From Clavibacter zhangzhiyongii (lineage in GTDB: Bacteria > Actinomycetota > Actinomycetes > Actinomycetales > Microbacteriaceae), in contig NZ_CP061274.1 of assembly GCF_014775655.1 (NCBI RefSeq), positions 2,170,001 through 2,234,000 of the forward strand: a DNA stretch of 64,000 nucleotides, in the 5' to 3' direction. This document shows, one piece after another, positions 26,396 to 34,752 of this stretch (position 1 is the first letter of the stretch; each line of letters begins with the position of its first letter). The notes beneath the pieces are model-generated. The model saw only the letters and a program-made list of their open reading frames with translations, had not been told where the DNA came from and ran no database searches. The translations under genes were made by a program, and so were the position numbers.

Positions 26396-27439
26396 ATGAT
26401 CAACCGTCTCCTCTTCCTGCTCGGCATCGGCACCGGCTACGTCCTCGGCGCGCGCGCCGGACGCGCGCGCTACGAGCGCATCGCCCGCACGTCGCGCACC
26501 GTCTGGTCGAGCGAGCCCGTGCAGCGCGGCGTCCGCCAGGCGCAGACCGTGCTCGACGAGAAGGGCCCGGTCGTCGTCGAGCGCACGGTCGAGACCGCCC
26601 GCGAGGTCGCGGACTTCGTCGGTCACGCGGTCCAGGGCGCCGCGGTCGCCGTCGGCCGCACCGCCCACACCGTGGGCGAGCGCATCGGCACCACCACGAG
26701 CGACGTCGCCGGCCGCGTCGGCAGCACCACCCAGGACATCGCGGGCAAGGTCGGCAGCACCACCCAGGACATCGCGGGCCGCGTCGGCGACACCGCCAAG
26801 GACCTCGGCACGCGCACCGCGGACCAGACCAAGCACGTCGTCGACCGCGTCGGCCAGCAGGCCACCGAGATCGGGCACCGCGTCGCGGAGACCGCCGAGG
26901 ACGTCCGAGGCCGCGTCGTCGAGACCGCCGAGGAGGCGCGCACGCGTGTCCAGGCCACGGCGGAGGACCTGCGCGAGCGCGGCGAGGAGGCCGGCCGTCG
27001 CGCCGTCTTCACCGCGGCCGAGGCCCGCGACGAGGCGCTCGCCTCCTTCGACGACGAGGACGAGACCGGCCCCGTCGTCATCCCGGACACCGGCGCCGCC
27101 CTCGCCGGCGAGCAGGACGCGTCCGCCGACGGCGCCGAGGACGACGCCGACGAGGACCTCGACACGCTCGGCCCCGACGACCTCGGCGAGCCGGCCGACG
27201 CGGACGAGGAGCCCGCCTCCGCGGCGCCCGCTCCCGTGCCCGCCCCGGCGAAGCCGAAGGCCGCCGCGAAGAAGTCCGCGCCGAAGCCGAAGGCGGCCCC
27301 GAAGCCGGCCGACGCCGCGCACGTCCCCACGCCGTCCGACATCGCCGGATCCGTGCACCGCGAGGAGCCCGCGCACGCCGCCCCCGCGGACGACGCGACC
27401 GGCACCACGCCGGCCCGCACCTCCGGCGACGACGCCTGA
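26396..27439 (+). CDS. LEA/apolipoprotein-like repeat protein with N-terminal membrane anchor
   Basis: A 347-residue protein in four parts. Residues 1-20 form a short hydrophobic segment, MINRLLFLLGIGTGYVLG, followed by RAGRARYER as in YtxH-like proteins. Residues about 40-215 are a long amphipathic region of Val/Thr/Ala/Glu heptad- and 11-mer-type repeats (GRVGSTTQDIA). Residues 215-275 are very acidic, and the end is a Lys/Pro/Ala-rich tail. The repeats resemble group 3 LEA and apolipoprotein helices, which protect membranes or proteins in drying. The exact role is inference. A perfect bidirectional terminator follows. Confidence 0.7.
   Translation: MINRLLFLLGIGTGYVLGARAGRARYERIARTSRTVWSSEPVQRGVRQAQTVLDEKGPVVVERTVETAREVADFVGHAVQGAAVAVGRTAHTVGERIGTTTSDVAGRVGSTTQDIAGKVGSTTQDIAGRVGDTAKDLGTRTADQTKHVVDRVGQQATEIGHRVAETAEDVRGRVVETAEEARTRVQATAEDLRERGEEAGRRAVFTAAEARDEALASFDDEDETGPVVIPDTGAALAGEQDASADGAEDDADEDLDTLGPDDLGEPADADEEPASAAPAPVPAPAKPKAAAKKSAPKPKAAPKPADAAHVPTPSDIAGSVHREEPAHAAPADDATGTTPARTSGDDA
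26717..26815 (+). repeat. 33-bp tandem repeat encoding 11-residue units
   Basis: Two near-identical 33-bp units (26717-26749 and 26750-26782) encode VGSTTQDIAGK and VGSTTQDIAGR. A diverged third (26783-26815) encodes VGDTAKDLGTR. The repeat unit equals the 11-mer of LEA group 3 helices. Confidence 0.75.
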
Positions 27440-27458
27440 CCCGCACCACCCCGCACGC

Positions 27459-27496
27459 GACAGCGCGCCGCAGCCCTCGGGCCGCGGCGCGCTGTC
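27459..27496. terminator. Perfect 13-bp bidirectional hairpin
   Basis: GACAGCGCGCCGC (27459-27471) pairs exactly with 27484-27496. It lies between the convergent LEA-like and aspartate ammonia-lyase genes, about 16-20 nt from each stop, and probably serves both. Confidence 0.8.
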
Positions 27497-27511
27497 GTCG
27501 TCCGGGGCAGG

Positions 27512-29029
27512 TCAGTCGGCCTGACCGCCCTCCTCGGCCGCGTGCGCCGCGAGCATCTCCGGGGTGATCACGGACATGGCCGCCGTCACGGGCTCGAGCC
27601 CCGACAGCCGGTCGGGCGCGAGGATCTTCTCGACCTGCGCCCGCGTCATCAGCCCCGCCTCGACGACGAGGTCGGGGATCGACGCGCTCGTCATGAGCGC
27701 CGTCTTCGCGAGGCTGGACGACGCCGCGTAGCCGATGTACGGCGTGAGCGCCGTGACGACGCCCACCGACGACTCCACCTGCGCCGCGAGCCGCTCGGTG
27801 TTGGCGGTGATCCCGTCGATGCAGTTCACCCGCAGGGTCCTCGCCGCGTTCCGCAGCCAGCTCAGCGACTGCAGGAGCGAGTGCGCGATCACCGGCTCGA
27901 ACGCGTTGAGCTGCAGCTGCCCGCCCTCGGCCGCCATGGTCACCGTCACGTCAGCGCCCGCGATGGAGAACGCGACCTGGTTCACGACCTCGGGGATCAC
28001 GGGGTTCACCTTGCCGGGCATGATGCTCGAGCCGGCCTGCCGCGGCGGCAGGTTGATCTCGCCGAGCCCCGCCTGCGGACCCGACGAGAGCAGCCGCAGG
28101 TCGTTGCAGATCTTCGACAGCTTGATGGCGGCGCGCTTGAGGGTCGAGGAGAGCGTCATGAAGACGCCCGCGTCGCTCGTCGCCTCGATGAGGTCGCTCG
28201 CGGTCACGAGCGTGTAGCCCGTGATGGCGCTGAGGTGGCCGCGCACGGCCGCCGCGTAGTTCGGATCCGCCGTGATGCCCGTGCCGATCGCCGTCGCGCC
28301 GAGGTTGATCTCCGACAGCAGCGGCACGAGCTCGCCGAGCCGCGCGTGGTCCTCCTCGAGCGTGGTCGCGAAGCCGTGGAACTCCTGCCCGAGCGTCATG
28401 GGCACGGCGTCCTGGAGCTGCGTGCGGCCGACCTTCAGCACCTGCGAGAACTGCGCGCCCTTGGTGAGGAACGACAGGCGCAGCAGGTCCAGCTCGTCGA
28501 GCGTCTGCAGGAGCGAGTGGATGAGCGCGACCTTGAGCGCGGTCGGGTACGTGTCGTTCGTCGACTGGCTGCGGTTCACGTCGTCGAGCGGGTGCATGTG
28601 CCGGTAGTCGCCGAGCGCATGGCCGGCCTTCTCGAGGGCGCGGTTCGCGATGACCTCGTTGGTGTTCATGTTGGTGCTCGTGCCGGCGCCGCCCTGGATC
28701 ACGCCGACCACGAACTGGTCGTGCAGCTCGCCCGCGATGATCTCGGAGCAGACCTCGTCGATCTGCTTCGCCTTCCGCGCGTCGAGCACGCCGATCTGCA
28801 CGTTCGCGCGGGCCGCGGCCTGCTTCACCTGCGCGAGCGCGACCACGAACTCGGGGTAGACGCTCAACGGCCGCAGGCTGATGGGGAAGTTCTCGAGGGC
28901 GCGCGCCGTGTGGATCCCCCAGTAGGCGTCGGCGGGGACGTCGAGGCTCCCCAGGCTGTCGGTCTCGGTGCGGACGGGGTGGCCGTCCGGGTGCGGGATG
29001 CGGTCGTCGTTCGGGCTCACTGGTGTCAT
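27512..29029 (-). CDS. aspA: Aspartate ammonia-lyase
   Basis: Reversibly deaminates aspartate to fumarate and ammonia. The 505-residue product has the class II fumarase/aspartase fold. The signature GSSIMPGKVNP with the catalytic Ser loop is present. MNTNEVIANRA, DDVNRSQSTNDTYPTALK and the KVGRTQLQDAVPMTLGQEF segment are also clear. The spacing of TNDTYP favours AspA over FumC. An extension of about 20 residues precedes the core TETDSLGSLDVPADAYWGIHT. The ATG at 29029 has GGAG at the proper distance; the alternative at 29041 has none. It would link amino acid nitrogen to the TCA cycle. Confidence 0.93.
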   Translation of the reverse strand: MTPVSPNDDRIPHPDGHPVRTETDSLGSLDVPADAYWGIHTARALENFPISLRPLSVYPEFVVALAQVKQAAARANVQIGVLDARKAKQIDEVCSEIIAGELHDQFVVGVIQGGAGTSTNMNTNEVIANRALEKAGHALGDYRHMHPLDDVNRSQSTNDTYPTALKVALIHSLLQTLDELDLLRLSFLTKGAQFSQVLKVGRTQLQDAVPMTLGQEFHGFATTLEEDHARLGELVPLLSEINLGATAIGTGITADPNYAAAVRGHLSAITGYTLVTASDLIEATSDAGVFMTLSSTLKRAAIKLSKICNDLRLLSSGPQAGLGEINLPPRQAGSSIMPGKVNPVIPEVVNQVAFSIAGADVTVTMAAEGGQLQLNAFEPVIAHSLLQSLSWLRNAARTLRVNCIDGITANTERLAAQVESSVGVVTALTPYIGYAASSSLAKTALMTSASIPDLVVEAGLMTRAQVEKILAPDRLSGLEPVTAAMSVITPEMLAAHAAEEGGQAD

Positions 29030-29121
29030 GGGAGGCTCCATCGTCTCGTCGCTCGTGGCAGGAGGATCCCTCGACACTACTAGCGGCCCGACGCCCGGCC
29101 GAGGGCGCCCGGGGCCGTGGA

Positions 29122-29127
29122 TAGGCT
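29122..29127 (+). promoter_or_regulatory. Leaderless -10 box (TAGGCT) for the DUF429 gene
   Basis: TAGGCT is followed by 6 nt and the ATG at 29134. Confidence 0.5.
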
Positions 29128-29133
29128 CGTCGG

Positions 29134-29985
29134 ATGCGCCGCTTCCTCGGGATCGACCTCGCCTGGGCGGAGGGCACGGCCACCCGTCCGGCCCGCGAGA
29201 CGGGGCTCGCCTGCATCGACGACGCCGGCCGCGTGCTGGCCCTCGAGACGGCCCGTGGGATCGACGAGGTGGTCGCGTGGGTGGCCCGCTGGGGCGCACC
29301 CGGCGCGGTGGCCGCGGTCGACGGCCCGCTCCTGGTCGCGAACGCGACGGGCAGCCGGCTCGCCGAGAAGGAGGTCGCGTCGCGCTACGGGCGGCTCGGG
29401 ATCTCCGCGTACCCGTCGAACGCCCGCATGCCCGCGCAGGGCGCCGTCGCGCTCCGGCGCCGGCTGGAGGACGCGGGCTGGACCTACGACGACGGATCCG
29501 GCGTCGCCCGCGACGACGACGCCCGCACCATGGTCGAGTGCTACCCCTACACGACGCTCGTGGGCGCGCCCGAGCTCGGCTTCGACGGTATGAAGCCGCG
29601 GTACAAGCGACTCGCGCCGCTGCTCCCGACCGCGGAGCGGCGACCGCACCGCGCGGCCGAGTTCCGCGTCGTGCTCGACGCCGTCGCGGGGCTCGCGCAC
29701 GCGGATCCGCCGCTCGACGTCACCACGCACGCGCGCGCCGCCGCCCTCGTCGCCGACGGCCCGGCCGTCGTCGAGCGGCAGCACAAGCACCTCGAGGACC
29801 TGCTCGACGGCCTCATCTGCGCGTGGACCGCCGCGTACTGGGCTCGCCATGGCACCGCGCGCTCGCAGGTCCTCGGCGCGACCGACCCGGTGGTCGACGA
29901 GCTCGGGCGGCGCGGCACGATCATCGCCCCGGCGCGGCCGCACCAGCGCGCGCCGCACGATCCGCTGCACGCCCCGAGGGCCTGA
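29134..29985 (+). CDS. DUF429 (RNase H-like predicted nuclease) protein
   Basis: A 283-residue protein of DUF429, a predicted RNase H-fold nuclease family without defined substrate. The first acidic residue lies in FLGIDLAWAEG and the second in VAAVDGPLLVAN, typical of the fold. YPSNARMPAQGAVALRRRLE, VECYPYT and KHLEDLLDGLICAWTAAYWARHG are the family's conserved blocks, the last with the third Asp. The start is a leaderless ATG. The gene stands alone between aspA (divergent) and a convergent glycosyltransferase. Confidence 0.85.
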   Translation: MRRFLGIDLAWAEGTATRPARETGLACIDDAGRVLALETARGIDEVVAWVARWGAPGAVAAVDGPLLVANATGSRLAEKEVASRYGRLGISAYPSNARMPAQGAVALRRRLEDAGWTYDDGSGVARDDDARTMVECYPYTTLVGAPELGFDGMKPRYKRLAPLLPTAERRPHRAAEFRVVLDAVAGLAHADPPLDVTTHARAAALVADGPAVVERQHKHLEDLLDGLICAWTAAYWARHGTARSQVLGATDPVVDELGRRGTIIAPARPHQRAPHDPLHAPRA

Positions 29986-30021
29986 GCGGCGACGAGGACG
30001 CCCGCGGCCGGTCCCGGCGGC

Positions 30022-30768
30022 TCAGTCCCGGCGGCGCCCGAAGCGCAGGCGCAGCACGAGCAGCAGGTTCGTCACGAGGGTGTCGCTCGGGATCTTCGAC
30101 TCGCCCTCGGCCCGGTCCATGAACACGATGGCGACCTCGGTGGGCCGCGTCGCGTGGCGGAGCGCCCGCTGCTTCATCTCGATCTGGAAGCCGTAGCCGG
30201 TGGTCGTGATGGTCGACGGCGTGATCCGCCGCAGCAGCCCCGTCTCGTAGAGGTTGAAGCCGCCCGTGTAGTCGGTGATGCGCGAGCCGAGGAACAGCCG
30301 CGTGTAGAGGTTGCCGCCCACGCTGAGGAAGCGCCGCTTGAGGTCCCAGTCCGGCGTCGCGCCGCCGCGGATGTAGCGGGAGGCGACCACGAGGTCGGCA
30401 CCGGCGCGCACCCGGCGGAGCATCTCGGTGATGTAGGCGGGGTCGTGCGAGAGGTCGGCGTCCATCTGGAGGATGTGGGTGGGCGGCTCGTCCGCGCCGA
30501 GCAGCAGCTCGAAGGCCCAGATGTACGCGGCGCCGAGGCCGGCCTTCTCCTCGCGGGTCTCGACGCGCACCGAGAAGGTGTCCGTCTCGACGGTCGGTGC
30601 GAGGGAGCGGGCGAGGTCGGCGGTGCCGTCGGGCGAGGAGTCGTCGACGATCATGGCCGTGATCCGGAAGTCGGCGTTCTCCGCCGCCATGGCCGCGAGC
30701 CGGGGCAGCAGCTCGCCGACGTTGCGCGCCTCCTCGTAGGTGGGGATCACGATCGTGAGGCTGCTCAA
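30022..30768 (-). CDS. Polyprenol-phosphate glycosyltransferase (GT2, dolichol-P-mannose synthase-like)
   Basis: A 248-residue GT2 enzyme transferring a hexose, probably mannose, from its nucleotide sugar to polyprenyl phosphate at the inner face of the membrane. VIPTYEEARNV, VDDSSPDGTADLAR and the metal-binding LQMDADLSHDP are diagnostic. IRGGATPDWDLKRRFLSVGGN is the DPMS acceptor region. No C-terminal transmembrane helices follow, so this is the soluble Ppm1 type. The apparent start is TTG at 30768 (MSSLTIVIPTYEE); no ATG or GTG gives the full N-terminus. A GtrA-family gene is divergent, a plausible partner for lipid-linked sugar flipping or supply. Confidence 0.88.
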   Translation of the reverse strand: MSSLTIVIPTYEEARNVGELLPRLAAMAAENADFRITAMIVDDSSPDGTADLARSLAPTVETDTFSVRVETREEKAGLGAAYIWAFELLLGADEPPTHILQMDADLSHDPAYITEMLRRVRAGADLVVASRYIRGGATPDWDLKRRFLSVGGNLYTRLFLGSRITDYTGGFNLYETGLLRRITPSTITTTGYGFQIEMKQRALRHATRPTEVAIVFMDRAEGESKIPSDTLVTNLLLVLRLRFGRRRD

Positions 30769-30881
30769 GCTGGCGGTTCCGTCTCCGGGTCGGGGGGCGA
30801 CCCGGATGCGGGCCCTGACGAGTCTAGCCAGCGAGCGACCGCTCGACCGCCTGCCCGGGCCGCGGGCCGTTATCGGCTTGT

Positions 30882-30887
30882 TACACT
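30882..30887 (+). promoter_or_regulatory. Possible -10 box (TACACT) upstream of the GtrA-family gene
   Basis: TACACT in a locally AT-richer patch of the 197-bp divergent gap, about 79 nt before the GTG start. No good -35 box is visible. Confidence 0.3.
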
Positions 30888-30965
30888 GTCGTCGGCCCGG
30901 CGCCCTGACGCCGTGCGCACCCGCCGCACCGGACGGCGGCCGCGCCGGGTGCCGGGAGGATCAGC

Positions 30966-31475
30966 GTGACCAAGCTCCTCGCCGACCGCCGCGTCCGCTT
31001 CCTCATCGCCGGGCTCCTCAACACGGGCCTCGACTTCGTGCTGCTGAACCTGCTGATCCTGGGCGCCGCCATGCCGGTGATCGGGGCGAACCTCGTCTCG
31101 GTGACCGTGGGCATCACCATCTCCTACTTCCTCAACCACTTCTTCGTCTTCCGGCACGGCGAGGCCGTGACGCTCGGCCGGTTCCTCAAGTTCTTCGCGG
31201 TCACGGGCTTCAGCTCGCTGCTGCTGCAGAGCGGCGTGATCTGGCTGTTCGAGCGCGGGTTCGACACGACCTTCGGCCGGTCGCTCCTCACGTTCGGCAC
31301 GAGCGCGGAGCAGGAGTTCCTGGAGATCAACATCGCGAAGGCCACGGCCGTGCTCATCGGGCTCGTGTGGAACTTCACGCTCTACCGGCTCGTGGTGTTC
31401 CGGACGCCGACGCCCGGCGACGCGGCCGCCGCCGACGGCTCCCCCGCCGTGCGCGCGGCCGCCTCCGCCGACTGA
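30966..31475 (+). CDS. GtrA-family membrane protein
   Basis: A 169-residue protein with four transmembrane helices and the GtrA fold: FLIAGLLNTGLDFVLLNLLIL, ISYFLNHFFVF and the KATAVLIGLVWNFTLYRLVVF C-terminal block with the conserved N-x-x-x-R. The family is proposed to move or bind polyprenyl-phosphate-linked sugars for cell-wall or O-antigen glycosylation. GTG at 30966 is preceded by GGGAGGATC. It is divergent from the polyprenol-P glycosyltransferase, consistent with a shared pathway. Confidence 0.87.
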   Translation: MTKLLADRRVRFLIAGLLNTGLDFVLLNLLILGAAMPVIGANLVSVTVGITISYFLNHFFVFRHGEAVTLGRFLKFFAVTGFSSLLLQSGVIWLFERGFDTTFGRSLLTFGTSAEQEFLEINIAKATAVLIGLVWNFTLYRLVVFRTPTPGDAAAADGSPAVRAAASAD

Positions 31476-31481
31476 GCGCCG

Positions 31482-32759
31482 CTAGACGAGCTTCCCGATC
31501 TCCGTCACGAGCTGCTGCACGCCGAGCACCACGAACAGGAGCGCGGACAGGCCCATCACCGTGTTGCTGAGCGGGCGGTTCCGCCACGCGCGCGGCGTGC
31601 GGTCGGTGTTGAGGAGCACGAGCAGGGTGATGGCGAGGAACGGCATGAACAGGGCGCCGAGCACGCCGTACGCGATGATCAGGCCGATCGGCTGGTCGAG
31701 GAACAGCAGGCCGATGGGCGGGATCGTCAGCCAGAGGATGAAGCCCCGGTAGTAGCTGCCGCCGAGGCGACGTCGCGGGTCCTCGACGTCGAGGCCGCGG
31801 ATCGTGCCGAGGAAGTCGGCGAACATGAGCGAGACGCCGTTCCACACGCCGAGGATCGACGAGAACGACGTGGCGAAGAAGCCGAGCAGGAAGAACCACG
31901 TCATGAACGCGCCGTAGCGCTCCCCCAGCACGTCGGCGAGCTGCACGAGGCCGCCCTCGCCGTCGGCCAGCGCGATGTCGGCGGAGTACAGGAGCTCCGC
32001 GCCGACCACGAGCATCGAGAGCACGAAGACGCCGCTCATCACGTAGGCGACGGAGTTGTCGATGCGCATGACCTTCATCCAGCCGGGCGCCACCCAGCCC
32101 TTCTCGCGCAGCCAGTACCCGTACGCCGCGAGCGTGATGGTGCCGCCGACGCCGCCCGCGATGCTGAGCGCGACGACGAGGCCGCCCTCGGGGATCGTGG
32201 GCACGAGCCCCGTGAGGAGGGCGGGCACGTTCGGGAGTGTCACGATCGCGGCGCCCACGACGGTCACGAACATGAGGCCGACGAAGACCGCGATGATCCT
32301 CTCGAAGGCGGAGTAGCGGCCGAACCACACGACGACGGCGCCCACCAGGCCGCAGGCGATCGCGAAGACCTTGAGGTCGACGCCGGGGAACAGCGCCGCG
32401 AGCGGGAGGGCCGAGGAGCTCATGGCGGCGGCGCCGTACACGAGTCCCCAGATGAGGATGTACGGGCCGAAGTACCACGTGGTCCAGCGGCCGACGCTGC
32501 GCCAGCCCTCGAAGATCGTGCGGCCGGTCGCGAGCGAGTACCGGCCCGCGCCCTCGACGAGGAAGATCTTGATGATCACGCCGAGCACGGCCGCCCAGAG
32601 CAGGGCGTAGCCGAAGCGGGAGCCGGCCACCAGGGTGGCGACGAGGTCGCCCGCCCCGATTCCTGTGGCCGCGACCACGAGGCCGGGCCCGACGATGCGC
32701 CAGCGCTTCGCGGACTCCTGGGGTTCGCGGACGTCGCCGCGCGGATCGAGGTCGGTCAT
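31482..32759 (-). CDS. Nramp-like transporter without canonical metal motifs
   Basis: A 425-residue protein with eleven or so transmembrane helices of the Nramp (LeuT-fold) family. The expected TM1 metal motif DPGN is replaced by GIGAGDLVAT, and no TM6 MPH motif is present; that region reads GGTITLAAYGYWLREKG. It thus resembles the divergent Nramp-related branch rather than Mn/Fe-transporting MntH, and its substrate cannot be assigned. The ATG at 32759 follows GGGAG; an earlier in-frame ATG at 32780 lacks a ribosome site. Its stop is 6 bp from the convergent GtrA-family stop. Confidence 0.82.
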   Translation of the reverse strand: MTDLDPRGDVREPQESAKRWRIVGPGLVVAATGIGAGDLVATLVAGSRFGYALLWAAVLGVIIKIFLVEGAGRYSLATGRTIFEGWRSVGRWTTWYFGPYILIWGLVYGAAAMSSSALPLAALFPGVDLKVFAIACGLVGAVVVWFGRYSAFERIIAVFVGLMFVTVVGAAIVTLPNVPALLTGLVPTIPEGGLVVALSIAGGVGGTITLAAYGYWLREKGWVAPGWMKVMRIDNSVAYVMSGVFVLSMLVVGAELLYSADIALADGEGGLVQLADVLGERYGAFMTWFFLLGFFATSFSSILGVWNGVSLMFADFLGTIRGLDVEDPRRRLGGSYYRGFILWLTIPPIGLLFLDQPIGLIIAYGVLGALFMPFLAITLLVLLNTDRTPRAWRNRPLSNTVMGLSALLFVVLGVQQLVTEIGKLV

Positions 32760-32854
32760 GAGCGGGCTCCCGTGCGTCATCGGATGGGGGTCCCGTCCCA
32801 CCTTACGCAGGGCTGGACGCGCGGCGCCCTCCGGCGGCCGCGCGACGCCCGGGA

Positions 32855-34330
32855 TCAGACGCCGAGCAGCTGCTCGATCGGCCCGCGCGCGAAGAAGACG
32901 AGGAACCCGGCCGAGACGATCCAGAGCAGCGGCGACACCTCGCGCGCGCGACCCGAGAGCGAGCGCACGAGCACCCAGGAGAGGAAGCCGACGCCGATCC
33001 CGTTGGCGATGGAGTACGTGAGCGGCATGACCACGACGGTGAGGAACACGGGCAGCGCGACCGAGAAGTCGGTCCAGACGATGTCCTTGATCTGCGACGC
33101 CATGAGCGTGCCGACGATCACGAGCGCGGCGGCGGCGACCTCGAGCGGCACGACCTGCGTGAGCGGCGTGAAGAACATGGCGAGGAGGAAGAGCACGCCC
33201 GTGACCATCGACGCGAGGCCCGTGCGCGCGCCCTCGCCGATGCCGGAGGCCGACTCGATGAAGACCGTGTTCGACGAGCTCGACGTGGCGCCGCCCGCGA
33301 CCGCACCGAAGCCCTCGACGACCAGCGCGCCCTTGAGGCGGGGGAAGTCGCCGCGCTCGTCGGAGAGGTCGGCCGCCTTCGCGAGGCCCGTCATGGTGCC
33401 CATCGCGTCGAAGAAGTTCGTGAAGACGAGCGTGAAGACGAGCATGAGGCTCGAGATGATGCCGATCCGGCCGAAGGCGCCGAAGTCGAAGGCGCCGACG
33501 AGGCCGAGGTCCGGCAGCGCGACGGGAGCGCCGGGCAGCACGGGCGCGTTGAGGTTCCAGCCGGTGGCGCCCGAGGTGTTCGACGGGCCGATGTGGAAGA
33601 CCTGCTCCACGACGATGGCGATGAGGGTGGTCGCGACGATGCCGATGAGGAGCGCGCCGGGCACGCGGCGGGCCATGAGCACGCCCATGATCACGAGGCC
33701 GACGATGAAGACCACGGTCGGCAGCGACGCGATGGAGCCGTCGATCCCGAGCGCGAGCGGCGAGGCGGGCACGCCCGTGCCGCGGACGAAGCCGGAGTCG
33801 ACGAAGCCGATGAACGCGATGAAGAGGCCGATGCCCACCGTGATGGCGGTCTTGAGCTCGCGGGGGACCGCCCGGAAGATCAGCGTGCGGAGGCCCGTGG
33901 TGGCGAGCAGCACGATCACGAGGCCGTTGACGACGACGAGGCCCATGGCCTCCGACCAGGTCACCTCGCCGACGACGCTGACCGCGAGGAACGAGTTGAT
34001 GCCGAGGCCCGCGGCGAACGCGAACGGCAGGCGCGCGATGAGGCCGAAGAGGATGGTCATGACGCCCGCGGTGAGGGCCGTCGCGGCGCCCACCTGCGTG
34101 GCCTGCAGCCAGTTCCCCTCGACGTCGAGCGTGGCCTGGTCCGCGCTGAAGCCGCCGAGGATCAGCGGGTTGAGCACGACGATGTACGCCATCGTCACGA
34201 AGGTCAGGACGCCCCCGCGGACCTCGCGCGCGTACGTGGAGCCGCGCTTCGTGATCTCGAAGAACCGGTCGAGCGCGCCGCGCGCTCCGGAGGTCTCGGG
34301 GGCGGGGGACGACGTGCGCGCTTCGGTCAT
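32855..34330 (-). CDS. NCS2-family (AzgA/PbuG-like) purine permease
   Basis: A 491-residue proton-coupled purine importer of the AzgA-like branch of NCS2, probably for adenine, guanine or hypoxanthine. The FFEITKRGSTYAREVRGG entry, TFVTMAYIVVLNP, GLGINSFLAVSVVGEVTW and TNFFDAMGTMTGLA (TM8 with conserved Glu/Asp region) are typical. ATSSSNTVFIESASGIGEGARTGL is read in part as SSSNTVFIESASGIGEGART, the diagnostic late motif. Within this window apt could use imported adenine. The ATG at 34330 lies behind GCGGAAGAAG. Confidence 0.9.
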   Translation of the reverse strand: MTEARTSSPAPETSGARGALDRFFEITKRGSTYAREVRGGVLTFVTMAYIVVLNPLILGGFSADQATLDVEGNWLQATQVGAATALTAGVMTILFGLIARLPFAFAAGLGINSFLAVSVVGEVTWSEAMGLVVVNGLVIVLLATTGLRTLIFRAVPRELKTAITVGIGLFIAFIGFVDSGFVRGTGVPASPLALGIDGSIASLPTVVFIVGLVIMGVLMARRVPGALLIGIVATTLIAIVVEQVFHIGPSNTSGATGWNLNAPVLPGAPVALPDLGLVGAFDFGAFGRIGIISSLMLVFTLVFTNFFDAMGTMTGLAKAADLSDERGDFPRLKGALVVEGFGAVAGGATSSSSNTVFIESASGIGEGARTGLASMVTGVLFLLAMFFTPLTQVVPLEVAAAALVIVGTLMASQIKDIVWTDFSVALPVFLTVVVMPLTYSIANGIGVGFLSWVLVRSLSGRAREVSPLLWIVSAGFLVFFARGPIEQLLGV

Positions 34331-34500
34331 GGCTTCTTCCGCGGGGGTCGGGTCGGACGACAGGAGGAGGGAGGAGCCGACGACGTCGTCGGGACGGGAT
34401 CGAGCCTAGGGCCGCCGACGGCCGGGGGCGACCGGCCGGCGCGATGCAGGTGAGCCGCGCTGCGGGTCACCCGCGCTGCACGGCTGACCCGCGCTGCGGG
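34331..34500. other. 170-bp gap with repeated CGCGCTGC motifs
   Basis: CCGCGCTGCGGGTCA occurs twice, at 34455-34469 and 34489-34503, exactly 34 bp apart, and a related CCGCGCTGCACGGCT lies between. The second copy is part of a hairpin. No gene is supported. Confidence 0.5.
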
Positions 34501-34517
34501 TCAGCCGTGCAGCGCGG
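34471..34517 (-). terminator. Perfect 20-bp hairpin overlapping the pit-operon end
   Basis: CCGCGCTGCACGGCTGACCC (34471-34490) pairs exactly with 34498-34517 around a 7-nt loop. The right arm contains the last codons and stop of the small membrane protein gene, so the terminator is partly coding. Confidence 0.75.
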
Positions 34518-34752
34518 GGACGATGAGGTACACGCCGTAGAGCACGGCGAGGCCGCTCAGGGCGAAGCAGACGTAGCCGCCCACGGTCGCGGCCTGCGGG
34601 CGGATGCCCGTGACGGAGACCTTGTCGCCCTCGTCGTCGTACTCGGTGCCCACGGCGAGGAGCCGGACGCCGAGCGAGAAGAGGCTGACCACCGCGACGG
34701 CTCCCACGAGGGCGGCGACGGCGACGATGAGGAACGCGCTCCAGTCGATCAT
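34501..34752 (-). CDS. Small two-helix membrane protein coupled to Pit
   Basis: An 83-residue protein with two transmembrane helices (about 5-35 and 60-80) separated by a charged loop, AVGTEYDDEGDKVSVTGIRP. Its ATG overlaps the pit stop (ATGA), so it is translationally coupled. Its function is unknown. An accessory subunit or regulator of the phosphate transporter is plausible but unproven. Its last codons form one arm of a perfect terminator hairpin. Confidence 0.75.
   Translation of the reverse strand: MIDWSAFLIVAVAALVGAVAVVSLFSLGVRLLAVGTEYDDEGDKVSVTGIRPQAATVGGYVCFALSGLAVLYGVYLIVPALHG

Noticed and set aside
32760-32780. Upstream ATG at 32780 for the Nramp-like gene
   Set aside because: It has no ribosome site, while the ATG at 32759 has GGGAG at the right distance.
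34471-34517. Repeated CGCGCTGC units as an origin or attachment site
   Set aside because: The units are explained by a terminator stem plus one neighbouring copy, with no further repeats or DnaA-type boxes.
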